Origin: Sphingomonas xanthus
Lineage (GTDB): Bacteria > Pseudomonadota > Alphaproteobacteria > Sphingomonadales > Sphingomonadaceae
Assembly (NCBI RefSeq): GCF_007998985.1
Contig: NZ_CP041659.1
Coordinates: forward strand, 1,796,001 to 1,860,000
DNA length: 64,000 nt
Reading direction: 5' to 3'
How positions within the stretch are numbered: position 1 is the first letter of the stretch; every line of letters begins with the position of its first letter. Below the pieces are notes generated by a model that did no database searches, was not told where the DNA came from, and saw only the letters and a program-made list of their open reading frames with translations. Positions 49,581-58,217 of the stretch are shown piece after piece. Both the position numbers and the translations under genes were made by a program.

Positions 49581-51062
49581 ATGCGTAAAACTTTTGCCCT
49601 GCTGGCAGCGACCGCGGTCGCAATCGTGCCGGCCACCGCCCAGGTTCCGCAGCAGCAGCGCGCAACCTATCTCAATCCGCGTGAAGTCGCCGAAGCTCAA
49701 AAGCAGCATCCCGAAGTGGTCGCGGAATTCGGTGGCGCGCTGACCGGACCGCGCGCGACTTATGCGGAGGGCGTTGGGCGCAGGGTCGCGGCTTATTCGG
49801 GCACCGCGAACGCCGGCCAGGTCTATCGCTTTACCGTCCTCAACAGCGCCGTCGAAAATGCGTTCGCGGTGCCGGGCGGCTACGTCTACATCACCCGACA
49901 GCTGATGAGCATCATGAACGACGAGGCCGAACTGGCGTTCGTCATGGGCCATGAAACCGGCCATATCGCCGCCAATCACGCCCAGGCGCGGCGGTCGGCG
50001 ACTGCCAACAACAGCATCCTCGGCGTGCTCGGATCAATCCTCGGGGCCGTGGTCGGCAACAATGCCTTCGGAAACCTGATCTCCCAGAGCGCCCAGCAAT
50101 TTTCCAAGATGCGGCTGCTCAGTTTCACGCGCGACCAGGAGTATCAGGCCGACGCGCTGGGTATCCGTTACATCGCCAGCGCGGGCTATGACGCCAATGC
50201 AAGCGCGACGATGCTTGCGCAACTCACCCGTTCTGCAGCGCTCGAAGCGCGCATTCAGGGCGGCTCTAACCGCTCGACGCCGGAATGGGCAAGCACTCAC
50301 CCGTTAAGCGAAAACCGCGTTGCCCAAGCGGGCCAGCTTGCGCGTCAGACCGGACGGGCCGGTACCGGCATCCGCAACCGCGACGGGTTCCTGGCTCAGA
50401 TCGACGGGATCACGGTCGACGACGATCCCGAACAGGGTATCATCGACGGCCGAAGCTTTACCCATCCCGACCTTCGCCTGCAGTTCATGGTGCCGACCGG
50501 TTTCTTGATGCAGAACGGGACGCGCGCGGTAACCATCCAGGGATCAGGCGGACAAGCGCAATTTTCCGGTGGCCGCTACACCGGCTCGATGGAGAATTAT
50601 ATTGCGGAGGTGCTGCGCGGCCTGACCGGCGGACGCACCCAAATTGCCCTGGGGCCCATGCAGCAGACCAGCGTCAACGGGATTCCCGCGACCTATGTAG
50701 TAGGCCGCGCCAATACATCCGGCGGCGGGGTCGATGTCGGGGTGTTTGCTTACCGGTGGGACGCTAACACCGCCTATCACTTCGTCACGCTGACCCGCGC
50801 GGGCCAAGGAGTCCAGCCGTTCGCCTCGATGTTCAGCTCGCTTCGGCGGATCACGCCTGGGCAGGCTGCGGCGATACGGCCGCGGGTAATCGACGTCGTA
50901 ACGGTGCAGCGCGGCGACACGGTGCAGTCGCTCGCCAGCCGTATGGCGTATCGCAATTTTCAGCAGGAACGGTTCATTGCCATCAACGGCCTTGCCCCGA
51001 ACAGCCAGTTGCTGCCGGGTCAGAAGGTCAAGCTGGTCGTCTACGGAACGCGACGCTCCTAG
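49581..51062 (+). CDS. M48-family metalloprotease with C-terminal LysM
   Basis: The 493-aa protein has a signal peptide (MRKTFALLAATAVAIVPATA), a zinc site HETGH at residues 124-128 and a distal Glu in DQEYQADALG. A LysM domain lies at the C-terminus (TVQRGDTVQSLASRMAY). It resembles periplasmic M48 proteases such as BepA and LoiP, which help quality control of outer-membrane proteins; LysM would bind peptidoglycan. It stands alone downstream of accA. Confidence 0.88.
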   Translation: MRKTFALLAATAVAIVPATAQVPQQQRATYLNPREVAEAQKQHPEVVAEFGGALTGPRATYAEGVGRRVAAYSGTANAGQVYRFTVLNSAVENAFAVPGGYVYITRQLMSIMNDEAELAFVMGHETGHIAANHAQARRSATANNSILGVLGSILGAVVGNNAFGNLISQSAQQFSKMRLLSFTRDQEYQADALGIRYIASAGYDANASATMLAQLTRSAALEARIQGGSNRSTPEWASTHPLSENRVAQAGQLARQTGRAGTGIRNRDGFLAQIDGITVDDDPEQGIIDGRSFTHPDLRLQFMVPTGFLMQNGTRAVTIQGSGGQAQFSGGRYTGSMENYIAEVLRGLTGGRTQIALGPMQQTSVNGIPATYVVGRANTSGGGVDVGVFAYRWDANTAYHFVTLTRAGQGVQPFASMFSSLRRITPGQAAAIRPRVIDVVTVQRGDTVQSLASRMAYRNFQQERFIAINGLAPNSQLLPGQKVKLVVYGTRRS

Positions 51063-51064
51063 GA

Positions 51065-51247
51065 TTACATCGCGTTGTCGACCTTGGAGTCCAGCTTGCC
51101 CCACATGCCGTTGGATCCACCGCCCAACGATTTCATCCCGCCAATGACGGCGACACAAATCAGGGCGGCGATCAGGCCATATTCAATCGCAGTCGCGCCG
51201 CGCTTGTCCGAGCGAAGCATGCGACACAGCTTACGGATAGCGAGCAC
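51065..51247 (-). CDS. Flp-family type IVb pilin subunit
   Basis: The 60-aa protein has the Flp pilin mark RGATAIEYGLIAALICVAV: a short basic leader, a cleavable Gly, Glu at +5 followed by Tyr, and one hydrophobic helix. Flp pilins form thin fibres for adherence when exported by a Tad system. No tad/cpa genes are in the window. A shorter start at the inner Met (MLRSDKRG) is possible. It is convergent with the M48 protease gene, 2 bp apart. Confidence 0.88.
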   Translation of the reverse strand: MLAIRKLCRMLRSDKRGATAIEYGLIAALICVAVIGGMKSLGGGSNGMWGKLDSKVDNAM

Positions 51248-51322
51248 GCCACCCTCCTCTGGTCTTGGTCCACGAACTCTATCTAGGGGCGAAACGATTA
51301 AGAAATCATTGGGCGAAACCGG

Positions 51323-52114
51323 TTAACCTGCCGCTAGCGTCGATTGTTCGGCCCAGCCGAGGAAATGCAATATTTCCACTTGTTCCGACGTTTTTCCGGA
51401 TCCCCGCATGGCAGCAAAGGCGTCAGCGGCGAATTTCCAGGTAGATTTGGTCAAGCTGTGCCGGGGTTCGTGAAGAACCGATGTCGCGCCCATCGCCCGC
51501 AAATCATGGGCCAAGGCGTCGAGCGTCGCGTAGCGAATAGACACCCTGTCGATATCGACCACCGGAAGGCTCAAACCCGCCGCGGTCAGAAGACCGGCAA
51601 GCTGCGCGGCGTTGATCCGCGGATGGGTCCGCGCGACGATCCGCCCGTCGGCCCGACCGCTTTCGATCAGCGCGGCGCGAAGCGCCGGCAGGCTGTCGCC
51701 GCCGGCCATTGCGCCGATCAGCAGTCCGCCGGGCTTGAGCGCGCGGCCCAGCAGCATCAGGGCGGCGGGGAGGTTGTTGACGGTGTCGAGCGTCCCAACC
51801 GCAACGATGAGGTCGAACCGGCCTTCCCCGAAATCCGTCCGGTCCTCCTCGACAATGGTCCCGCCGGCCCTTGCCGCAAAGGCCGGTCCCGGGTCGGCGA
51901 CGGTCACTCTCGCCGCGACGGCGCCAAGGCGGTCGCGCCAGTCCGGTGCCGGACAACCGAGCAGCAGCGCCTGGTCAAAATTGCGGGCGACGTCGCGCAG
52001 ACGGTCGAGACATTCGGCGAAGGCCCGTTCTTGAAGGAACAGGGCAGGTCCCTGCCGGGCGGCGCGGTCGCGGCGCAATTGGCGCAGCCGCCTGTCGAAC
52101 AACTCCTTGGTCAC
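51323..52114 (-). CDS. SAM-dependent methyltransferase (BioC/NDUFAF5-like)
   Basis: The 263-aa protein has a Rossmann methyltransferase fold: the N-terminus (TKELFDRRLRQLRRDRA, then LFLQERAFAECLDRLRDVAR) and LIVAVGTLDTVNNLPAAL match proteins related to NDUFAF5 and BioC. The usual GCG motif at SAM motif I is partly replaced (LLLGCPAPD). The start is unsure. GTG at 52114 fits the family N-terminus but has no clear ribosome binding site. Confidence 0.75.
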   Translation of the reverse strand: MTKELFDRRLRQLRRDRAARQGPALFLQERAFAECLDRLRDVARNFDQALLLGCPAPDWRDRLGAVAARVTVADPGPAFAARAGGTIVEEDRTDFGEGRFDLIVAVGTLDTVNNLPAALMLLGRALKPGGLLIGAMAGGDSLPALRAALIESGRADGRIVARTHPRINAAQLAGLLTAAGLSLPVVDIDRVSIRYATLDALAHDLRAMGATSVLHEPRHSLTKSTWKFAADAFAAMRGSGKTSEQVEILHFLGWAEQSTLAAG

Positions 52115-52159
52115 GGTGGCGGCTTGTGCGGCGGACCGGGCCGCGTAACAAGGGGGTCG

Positions 52160-52378
52160 ATGCAGCAATGGGCCACACGCAGCCTTGCCGGTGCAGGCAA
52201 GATCATTCTTGACTTCGCTCTGTCGCCGCGCTGCGCCGGCCTCTCCAATGTGGACGATGTCCTGGCCAGCAGTAGCACCGCCGAGGCCTGCGGCCGAGCG
52301 CTCCAGCGCGCCGGTGCGCGCCAGGCCGAATTGATTTGTTGGGCAAGGGTGGTTCGTCCGGGCCAGTTGATGCGTTAA
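52160..52378 (+). pseudogene. comF: comF remnant with internal deletion
   Basis: The 72-aa frame with strong ribosome binding site AGGGGG before ATG 52160 encodes a ComF-like N-terminus (KIILDFALSPRCAG) joined directly to the C-terminal PRPP-motif region (VDDVLASSSTAEACGRALQR, then AELICWARVVRP). About 150 residues, including the zinc-finger partner Cys residues and most of the phosphoribosyltransferase fold, are missing. ComF family proteins usually have about 230-250 aa. The frame is intact, so the deletion was in frame. It lies before grxC. Confidence 0.65.
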
Positions 52379-52401
52379 GAAACCTGCCGAAATGCGTTGG
52401 G

Positions 52402-52671
52402 ATGGAGAGCTTGTTGGCCGAAGTTGAGATTTATACAAAAATGACCTGCCCTTACTGCATCCGGGCGAAGAAGCTGTTCGAGATCAAGCGGATCCCGTTC
52501 AAGGAGATCGCAGTCGATTTCGGTGGCCCGGAAAAGGCGAAAATGGTGGAGAGATCGGGTGGGCGCACGACGGTTCCGCAGATTTTCATAAACGGCCGTC
52601 ATGTCGGGGGCTGCGACGATGTGATGGAGCTTGAGCAGATGGGCAAGCTCGACGAAGCTCTCGCCGCGTGA
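52402..52671 (+). CDS. grxC: Glutaredoxin 3
   Basis: The 89-aa protein has the active site CPYC (Cys16, Cys19), the cis-Pro motif TVPQIFIN and GGCDDVMELE. It reduces disulfides using glutathione. The ATG at 52402 gives the family length; the longer frame upstream begins in the comF remnant region. It overlaps the nitrilase gene by 4 nt (GTGA). Confidence 0.94.
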   Translation: MESLLAEVEIYTKMTCPYCIRAKKLFEIKRIPFKEIAVDFGGPEKAKMVERSGGRTTVPQIFINGRHVGGCDDVMELEQMGKLDEALAA

Positions 52672-53519
52672 GTGACGTGCTGATCGCGCTCTACCAGGCG
52701 CAAAGCGGGATCGACCCAGCAGCCAATGCCGCACGGCTGGTTGCCGCGGTACGCGAAGCCGGGGCCGGCGGCGCGGCGATGCTATTCACCCCGGAAATGT
52801 CAGGGATGCTCGACCGCGACCGCGACCGGGCACGCGGCAATGCGCGGACCGAAGCGGACGACCCGGTGCTTGCAGCGGTTCGCAGGGCCGCGGCCGACGC
52901 GGGGATGTGGGTTCACCTTGGATCACTGGCGCTGAAGGGCGAGGGCGACAAGCTGGTCAATCGCGGCTTCGTCATCGATGACCGCGGCGCAATTCGCGCA
53001 CGCTATGACAAGATTCACCTGTTCGATGTCGACCTGCCGACCGGCGAAAGCTGGCGCGAATCGGCGATGTATGAGGCTGGACAGGAAACCGTGGTGGTGC
53101 CCGATACGCCATTGGGCATGCTGGGACTCGCCATCTGTTACGACCTGCGCTTCCCGGCGCTGTTCGCCCGGTTGAGCGAAGCAGGCGCGCAGGTAATCGC
53201 CTTGCCCGCGGCCTTTACCGTTCCAACCGGCAAGGCGCATTGGGAGGTGCTGCTGCGCGCGCGGGCGATCGAGTCCGAACTGTTCATCGTCGCCGCGGCG
53301 CAGGCGGGGCGGCACGAAGACGGGCGCGAGACCTATGGTCATTCGCTGGTCGCCGATCCGTGGGGCGAACTGGTGATGGAAATGGGCGACGAACCGGGGC
53401 TCGCCTTCGTCCGGATCGACCTTGCCAAGGTTGGCGAGGTGAGGGCGCGGATCCCGGTTCTTGCCCATCGCCGGAAGATCGGTCGGCCACGAATTGATTC
53501 GGCCGACGCTGCCACCTAA
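52668..53519 (+). CDS. Carbon-nitrogen hydrolase (NIT1-like, deaminated-glutathione amidase)
   Basis: The 283-aa protein has the nitrilase triad: Glu in FTPEMSGM, Lys in RYDKIHLFDVD, and Cys in LAICYDLRFP. Members near NIT1 hydrolyse deaminated glutathione formed as a side product of transaminases. Pairing with grxC (overlap GTGA), a glutathione-using enzyme, fits this role, but exact substrate is inferred. Confidence 0.88.
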   Translation: MSDVLIALYQAQSGIDPAANAARLVAAVREAGAGGAAMLFTPEMSGMLDRDRDRARGNARTEADDPVLAAVRRAAADAGMWVHLGSLALKGEGDKLVNRGFVIDDRGAIRARYDKIHLFDVDLPTGESWRESAMYEAGQETVVVPDTPLGMLGLAICYDLRFPALFARLSEAGAQVIALPAAFTVPTGKAHWEVLLRARAIESELFIVAAAQAGRHEDGRETYGHSLVADPWGELVMEMGDEPGLAFVRIDLAKVGEVRARIPVLAHRRKIGRPRIDSADAAT

Positions 53520-53532
53520 GGGAAGCCCGAAC

Positions 53533-53609
53533 GGCCCCGTAGCTCAGCAGGATAGAGCAGCGGTTTCCTAAACCGAAGGTCACAGGTTCGAATCCTGTCG
53601 GGGCCACCA
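53533..53609 (+). tRNA. tRNA-Arg (anticodon CCT)
   Basis: The 77-nt sequence begins GGCCCCG and ends CGGGGCC-A-CCA. The anticodon loop is TTCCTAA, giving anticodon CCT (AGG codons). D arm (TAGCTCAGCAGGATAGAGCA) and T arm (AGGTTCGAATCCT) are present. The encoded CCA overlaps no gene. Confidence 0.97.
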
Positions 53610-53635
53610 TCGACTTGCCAAGAAGGATCGACTCC

Positions 53636-53881
53636 ATGTTCGCGCGCCTGTTCCGGGACCATCCGCGATCGCTTGGCATGAGCTGGGCGGAACATGGCGT
53701 GGGAGCTGTGCTGATCGGTGCGAAGTTGGTGGGCGCGGGGCTGGCCTGCATCATCCACGCTCTGGTGCCGGCGCTGTTCACCGAAACGGCGGGGCGGACG
53801 GTGATCAGCCTTCACGACCATATGGTGAAGCGCAAGGCCGGGGCGGCCAATCCCAACGCATGGCCCGATTATGAAATCTGA
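53636..53881 (+). CDS. DUF6356 family protein
   Basis: The 81-aa protein (MFARLFRDHPRSLGMSWAEH) has one or two hydrophobic segments (VGAVLIGAKLVGAGLACIIH) and the pattern HALVPALFTETAGRT with LHDHM, typical of a small sphingomonad family (DUF6356). Function unknown. It overlaps the next gene by 11 bp and lies directly downstream of tRNA-Arg. Confidence 0.8.
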   Translation: MFARLFRDHPRSLGMSWAEHGVGAVLIGAKLVGAGLACIIHALVPALFTETAGRTVISLHDHMVKRKAGAANPNAWPDYEI

Positions 53882-55190
53882 GTGCGGCCTTCCCGCCGAC
53901 GTCCTTATCGTTGGCGGGGGCTTTTCGGGGACCGCGCTGGCTGCCCAGCTGGCGCGTCGCGGGCTGTCGGCGACAATCGTCGAAGGTAGCGGACGCGCCG
54001 GGCGGGGAACGGCCTATTCGACCGAGGATGAAGCCCATTTGCTGAACGTGCCGGCGGCGAAGATGGGCGCCGGCGAAGGGCTCGAGGATTTTGCCGAAGT
54101 CCTCGCGGGCGAAGGCTATGCACCGACCGATTTCGTGCCGCGCCGCCGCTATGGCGCCTATCTGGCCCAGCAGCTTGAGCGCAGCGGCGCGAAGCTTATC
54201 GATGCAACCGCGACCTCGGTTGAATGGACCGGCGGACAATGGCGCCTGGCCCTGGATGACGGACGCAGTGTCGAGGGGCGGGCGCTAGCGTTGGCCCAAG
54301 GCAATGCCCCGCCGCCGTCGCTCGCCGTGGCCAAGGGCCTGCCCGAGGCGATGTTCGTCGCCGATCCTTGGAGCGAGGCTGGCCGGGAAGCGATTGGGAA
54401 AGCCGCGGCAAGCGCCGGGCCGCTGCTGCTGGTCGGGACCGGTCTGACGATGGTCGATGTCGCGTTAAGCCTCGACCGGCTCGGCTTTGGCGGAAAGATG
54501 GTCGCCCTGTCGCGGCGCGGGCTGATTCCGCGCGCGCATCAGGCGTTTGAGCCCGCCCCGCTAGAGCTTGAAGAGGTGCCCGGCGGAAGCATCCTGGCGC
54601 TATCCCGCTGGTTGCGGGCGCGCAGCACGGCGGTCGGCTGGCGGGCTGCGGTGGATTCGCTTCGACCGCACAGCCAGACGGTCTGGCAGACGTTCTCGAC
54701 CAGCGAACAGCGTCGGTTCCTGCGCCATGCCCGCCCGTGGTGGGACGTGCATCGTCACCGGATCGCGCCGCAGGTCGCGTCTCGGATCGAGATGATGATC
54801 GAAGGGGGACGGCTAGAAATCGGGGCGGGGCGCCTCACCGCGCTTCGCGAGGAAGGCGGCCGATTGACGGCCATCATTGCCAGGCGCCGCGGCACGCAGG
54901 AAACCATCCACGCGGCAATGGCGGTCAATTGCACCGGTCCGCTGGGCGACATTCGGCGCAGCGCCGATGGCGTGACCAATAGCCTGTTCGATGCCGGACT
55001 TGCCCGGCCCGACCCGCTCGGGATCGCGGTCGAAGTCGATGCCTATTCGCGTGTCACCGCTGCGCCACGTGCCTGGGCGATCGGGCCAATGGCCAAGGGA
55101 AAATTTTGGGAGATCACCGCCGTCCCTGATATCAGGGTGCAGGCTGCGGCGGTCGCCGACGATATGATGAGGGAGCTTGGCAATGGGTAG
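53871..55190 (+). CDS. FAD/NAD(P)-binding protein (NAD_binding_9 type)
   Basis: The 439-aa protein begins with a dinucleotide-binding motif ([20 protein letters not shown]) and then [20 protein letters not shown] and [20 protein letters not shown], typical of HydN/YdhS-like FAD-NAD(P)-binding proteins. The reaction is unknown. It overlaps DUF6356 and folE by 11 and 8 bp, forming an operon. Confidence 0.84.
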   Translation: MKSECGLPADVLIVGGGFSGTALAAQLARRGLSATIVEGSGRAGRGTAYSTEDEAHLLNVPAAKMGAGEGLEDFAEVLAGEGYAPTDFVPRRRYGAYLAQQLERSGAKLIDATATSVEWTGGQWRLALDDGRSVEGRALALAQGNAPPPSLAVAKGLPEAMFVADPWSEAGREAIGKAAASAGPLLLVGTGLTMVDVALSLDRLGFGGKMVALSRRGLIPRAHQAFEPAPLELEEVPGGSILALSRWLRARSTAVGWRAAVDSLRPHSQTVWQTFSTSEQRRFLRHARPWWDVHRHRIAPQVASRIEMMIEGGRLEIGAGRLTALREEGGRLTAIIARRRGTQETIHAAMAVNCTGPLGDIRRSADGVTNSLFDAGLARPDPLGIAVEVDAYSRVTAAPRAWAIGPMAKGKFWEITAVPDIRVQAAAVADDMMRELGNG

Positions 55191-55797
55191 TTGCAGTCCT
55201 GACGACGGCGACCTGATCGGTTCCCCGCCCGACCTTGTCATTCCCGACGAGGTCGCGGACGCTGTCCGGACCTTGATCCGCTGGACCGGTGACGATCCGG
55301 ACCGTGAAGGACTGCTCGATACGCCGGGACGCGTGGCGCGGGCGTGGAAGGAATATGGAGCTGGCTATGCCGATGACCCGTCGCTCCATTTGAGTAGGAC
55401 CTTTGACGAGGTCGGCGGATATGACGAGATCATCCTGCTGCGTGATATCCCGTTCCACAGCCATTGCGAACATCATCTCGCGCCGATCATCGGTAAGGCG
55501 GCGATCGCTTATCTGCCGGGTGACAAGGTTGTCGGGATCAGCAAGCTGGCCCGGGTGCTGCACGGCTATGCCCGGCGGCTTCAGGTGCAGGAGCGCCTGA
55601 CTGCCCAGGTCGCGGACTGTATCTGGGACCATCTGAACCCCAAGGGCGTGGCGGTGGTGATCGAAGCCAGCCACGCCTGCATGACCGCGCGCGGGGTGCG
55701 GACGCCCGGCGTGATGATGACCACCAGCCGGATGATGGGCGTGTTCCGCGAGGACGAGCGCAGCCGCAAGGAAGTGCTCGCGCTGATGGGTTATTGA
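55183..55797 (+). CDS. folE: GTP cyclohydrolase I
   Basis: FolE converts GTP to 7,8-dihydroneopterin triphosphate, for folate and queuosine synthesis. The 204-aa protein has [16 protein letters not shown] and [10 protein letters not shown], carrying the zinc ligands, plus [13 protein letters not shown] and GISKLAR. Length is normal. queC and queE at the end of the window use the FolE product. Start ATG 55183; a TTG 6 bp upstream is unlikely. Confidence 0.95.
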   Translation: MGSCSPDDGDLIGSPPDLVIPDEVADAVRTLIRWTGDDPDREGLLDTPGRVARAWKEYGAGYADDPSLHLSRTFDEVGGYDEIILLRDIPFHSHCEHHLAPIIGKAAIAYLPGDKVVGISKLARVLHGYARRLQVQERLTAQVADCIWDHLNPKGVAVVIEASHACMTARGVRTPGVMMTTSRMMGVFREDERSRKEVLALMGY

Positions 55798-55856
55798 GCG
55801 CGGCACCGAACACAAGCTTGCTCGTGTAAAGAGACGCCAAGCCCTGCTAACTTGGC

Positions 55857-56561
55857 TTAGCGGACCCGCGGGCCGCCGAATGGCAGCGGGGGCGGCGGGC
55901 GACGGTCGCGCCGGGGGAGTTGCGCCTGATAGGCCACGCCGCAATGCGCCACGCAATAGGGGTAGCCGGGATTGGCGGCCTGACCGCAGAAATGGAAGTC
56001 CGGTTCGCCCGGATGCCCCATCGGCCAGCGACAGACGCGATCGTTGAGGTCGAGCAGCGACGTCTTGTCGGCAACTTCGGGGCTTGGCTTCGCCGGAACC
56101 AGTCGGCGCGGCGGCGCTGGCGGGATCGGAGCCTGCGTATCGCCGGGTCCCTGCCGGATGAAGCCGCCCGGGCCGACCGAGCGATACTGTATCGTGGACC
56201 CCTCCTTGGCCCGCTGCGGTGCCGGAGCCGGCGATGCAGGAGCGGGCGTCGCGGCCGCCTTGGAAGCGGTCTCCGAATCGTCGGCATCGTCCCAAGGGGC
56301 GGGCGTGGCCGCTGGCTTTGCCGCAGCCGCCTTTGGCGGAGGGGCAGGCTTGTGCGCCTTGGCGGTGGCCTTGGGTGCCTTTTTCGCTTTTTCTTCGCCG
56401 GCCTTCACCGGCGATGGACGCGATTCGAGGCCGAGGCGGTGGGCCTTGCCGATTACCGCATTGCGGCTGACTCCGCCGAGATCCTCGGCGATCTGGCTGG
56501 CGGTCGCGCCTTCGGCCCACATGGCCTTAAGGCGGTCGATGCGCTCGTCGGTCCAGCTCAT
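55857..56561 (-). CDS. gcrA: Cell cycle regulator GcrA
   Basis: GcrA binds methylated GANTC sites and activates cell-cycle genes with sigma-70 in alphaproteobacteria. The 234-aa protein starts with the conserved DNA-binding region (MSWTDERIDRLKAMWAEGAT, SRNAVIGKAHRLGL), followed by an Ala-, Pro- and Lys-rich linker, and a C-terminal domain (LNDRVCRWPMGHPGEPDFHF, then YPYCVAHCGVAYQ) that contacts the sigma factor. Its ccrM partner is not in the window. Confidence 0.95.
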   Translation of the reverse strand: MSWTDERIDRLKAMWAEGATASQIAEDLGGVSRNAVIGKAHRLGLESRPSPVKAGEEKAKKAPKATAKAHKPAPPPKAAAAKPAATPAPWDDADDSETASKAAATPAPASPAPAPQRAKEGSTIQYRSVGPGGFIRQGPGDTQAPIPPAPPRRLVPAKPSPEVADKTSLLDLNDRVCRWPMGHPGEPDFHFCGQAANPGYPYCVAHCGVAYQAQLPRRDRRPPPPLPFGGPRVR

Positions 56562-56633
56562 TGAATCTCAAAACTCCATCATTTGGCTCGGCCCCGTTGT
56601 GCAGGGACGCCGCAGCCGATAGGCGATTGTCGC

Positions 56634-57461
56634 GTGAACGACCAGACTCCATCATGGGTTCGAAGCGAACCCGGCAAGCCCAGCCTCGAAGGCGTCAATT
56701 GGGGCGGCCTTTCGACCCTCTATATCAAGGAGGTGCGTCGCTTCTTCAAGGTGCAGACGCAAACCGTCTGGGCGCCGGCGGTGACGACCCTGCTTTATTT
56801 GGTCATCTTCACCATCGCGCTGGGGCGCGAAGGCCGGACGGTTCTGGGCGTGCCCTTTGCCGATTTTATCGCACCCGGCCTTATCGTGATGGCTATGATC
56901 CAAAACAGTTTTGCCAATTCGAGCTTCAGCCTGCTGGTCGGCAAGATCCAGGGCACCATCGTCGATTATCTGATGCCTCCCCTGTCGGTCGGGGAGTTGA
57001 TCGCCGGGCTGGTGGGGGCAGCGGTGACACGCGCTTTCCTGGTCGGCCTGGCAGTCTGGCTGGTGATGAGCCTGTGGCCTGGCGTTCATGTCAGCCTGTC
57101 CCATCCCCTGTCGGCCCTTTGGTTCGGCCTGATGGGGTCGCTGCTTCTGGCCTTCCTCGGCCTGCTGACCTCGATCTGGGCAGAAAAATTCGACCATGCC
57201 GCCGCCGTGACCAATTTCGTGGTCGCACCCCTGTCGCTGCTTAGCGGCACCTTTTACGCGGTTGACCAACTGTCGCCCGCCTTCCAGGCCATCAGCCACG
57301 CCAATCCCTTCTTCTATGTGATCTCCGGATTCCGCCACGGCTTCCTTGGCGAAGCCGATTCGCCGCTGCTCGTCGGCGGAATCGGGCTGGCGGTGCTCAA
57401 TCTGGTACTGTTCGGTGCCTGCTACGCGCTCCTTAAAAGCGGGTGGAAAATCAAGAATTGA
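56634..57461 (+). CDS. ABC-2 type transporter permease
   Basis: The 275-aa protein has six hydrophobic segments and family motifs (STLYIKEVRRFFKVQTQTVW, FIAPGLIVMAMIQNSFANSS, PLSLLSGTFYAVDQLSPAFQ). The partner ATPase is not adjacent on either side, so it must be elsewhere. Substrate unknown. Start: GTG at 56634, because the frame upstream encodes a Pro- and Cys-rich stretch unlike the family. Confidence 0.85.
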   Translation: MNDQTPSWVRSEPGKPSLEGVNWGGLSTLYIKEVRRFFKVQTQTVWAPAVTTLLYLVIFTIALGREGRTVLGVPFADFIAPGLIVMAMIQNSFANSSFSLLVGKIQGTIVDYLMPPLSVGELIAGLVGAAVTRAFLVGLAVWLVMSLWPGVHVSLSHPLSALWFGLMGSLLLAFLGLLTSIWAEKFDHAAAVTNFVVAPLSLLSGTFYAVDQLSPAFQAISHANPFFYVISGFRHGFLGEADSPLLVGGIGLAVLNLVLFGACYALLKSGWKIKN

Positions 57462-57580
57462 GGGGTTTCAGCGACTTAAGCCATTAAGGTCGGTGAACGG
57501 CGGATAACGGTCACGTTCAGCCTCGCAACACTCGCAGCCGCCTAGAAACAGGGCATCAACCGCACGAAGGAGTGCCAACG

Positions 57581-58057
57581 ATGCGTAAGTTTCTTATTTC
57601 GGCCGCTGTTGCGGCAACTGCCCTCACCGCCGCGGTCCCGGCCGCTGCCCAATGGGCTCCCCCGCAGCCGCAGGGTTACGCCTATGGCTACCACCACGCC
57701 AACTATGGTCAGGTCCGTCGCCTCCAGGTTCGGGTCGACCAGCTTCAGCGCCAGATCAATCGCCTGGATCGCTACCATCGCATCAGCGACCGCGACGCCT
57801 ATCGTCTGCGTATGGAATCGCGAGAGATCGAGCGTCGGCTGCATTGGGCCGCTCGTGGCGGGCTTCATCCGCAGGAAGCCTATCACATCGACCGCCGAAT
57901 CCAGCGGCTCGAGTATCGGATTGCCCGCGAATTCCGGGACGGGCGCCGCTACGGCTACAACCAGGGCTGGAGCGACCGCGACCGCGACGGCCGCCACGAT
58001 CGTTACGAAGATGATCGCGGCCGCGACCATGACGGTCGTTGGGACCGCCGCGACTAA
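57581..58057 (+). CDS. Exported basic, Arg- and Asp-rich protein, unknown function
   Basis: The 158-aa protein has a signal peptide (MRKFLISAAVAATALTAAVP, AAAQ), a Tyr- and Gln-rich stretch, a helical, Arg-rich middle (LQRQINRLDRYHRISDRDAY) that is likely coiled coil, and an Asp- and Arg-rich tail (DRDRDGRHDRYEDD). It is probably periplasmic. No named domain recognised. AAGGAG (57567-57572) supports ATG 57581. A good terminator follows. Confidence 0.75.
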   Translation: MRKFLISAAVAATALTAAVPAAAQWAPPQPQGYAYGYHHANYGQVRRLQVRVDQLQRQINRLDRYHRISDRDAYRLRMESREIERRLHWAARGGLHPQEAYHIDRRIQRLEYRIAREFRDGRRYGYNQGWSDRDRDGRHDRYEDDRGRDHDGRWDRRD

Positions 58058-58096
58058 TCTTTTGGGCCATCGGCCCGGGTAATGCGTAAAAATGGA

Positions 58097-58130
58097 GGGG
58101 CGGGCCCGGTCTATCGGGTCCGCCCCTTTT
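58097..58130 (+). terminator. Intrinsic terminator
   Basis: A 12-bp GC stem (58097-58108 with 58115-58126, one G-U pair) has a 6-nt loop GTCTAT and is followed by TTTT at 58127-58130 and a further T-rich stretch. It ends the transcript of the Arg-rich protein gene. Confidence 0.85.
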
Positions 58131-58173
58131 GTTTGTTTGGTGCCATAGCTATAGGCTTGCCGCGGCGGTCCCA

Positions 58174-58203
58174 CAGGGTCGCCTTTTGCCTTTACCGACC
58201 CTG
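58174..58203 (+). promoter_or_regulatory. Hairpin in the argD leader
   Basis: CAGGGTCG (58174-58181) and CGACCCTG (58196-58203) are a perfect 8-bp inverted repeat with a 14-nt pyrimidine-rich loop. It ends just before the ribosome binding site (AAAGGAG, 58206-58212) of argD, so it could affect translation or be a protein site. Confidence 0.45.
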
Positions 58204-58217
58204 ACAAAGGAGCCCCC

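Noticed and set aside
51344..52378. 344-codon forward ORF opposite the methyltransferase gene
   Set aside because: Most of it is antisense to the methyltransferase. Only the last 72 codons, the comF remnant from 52160, show similarity to a protein family.
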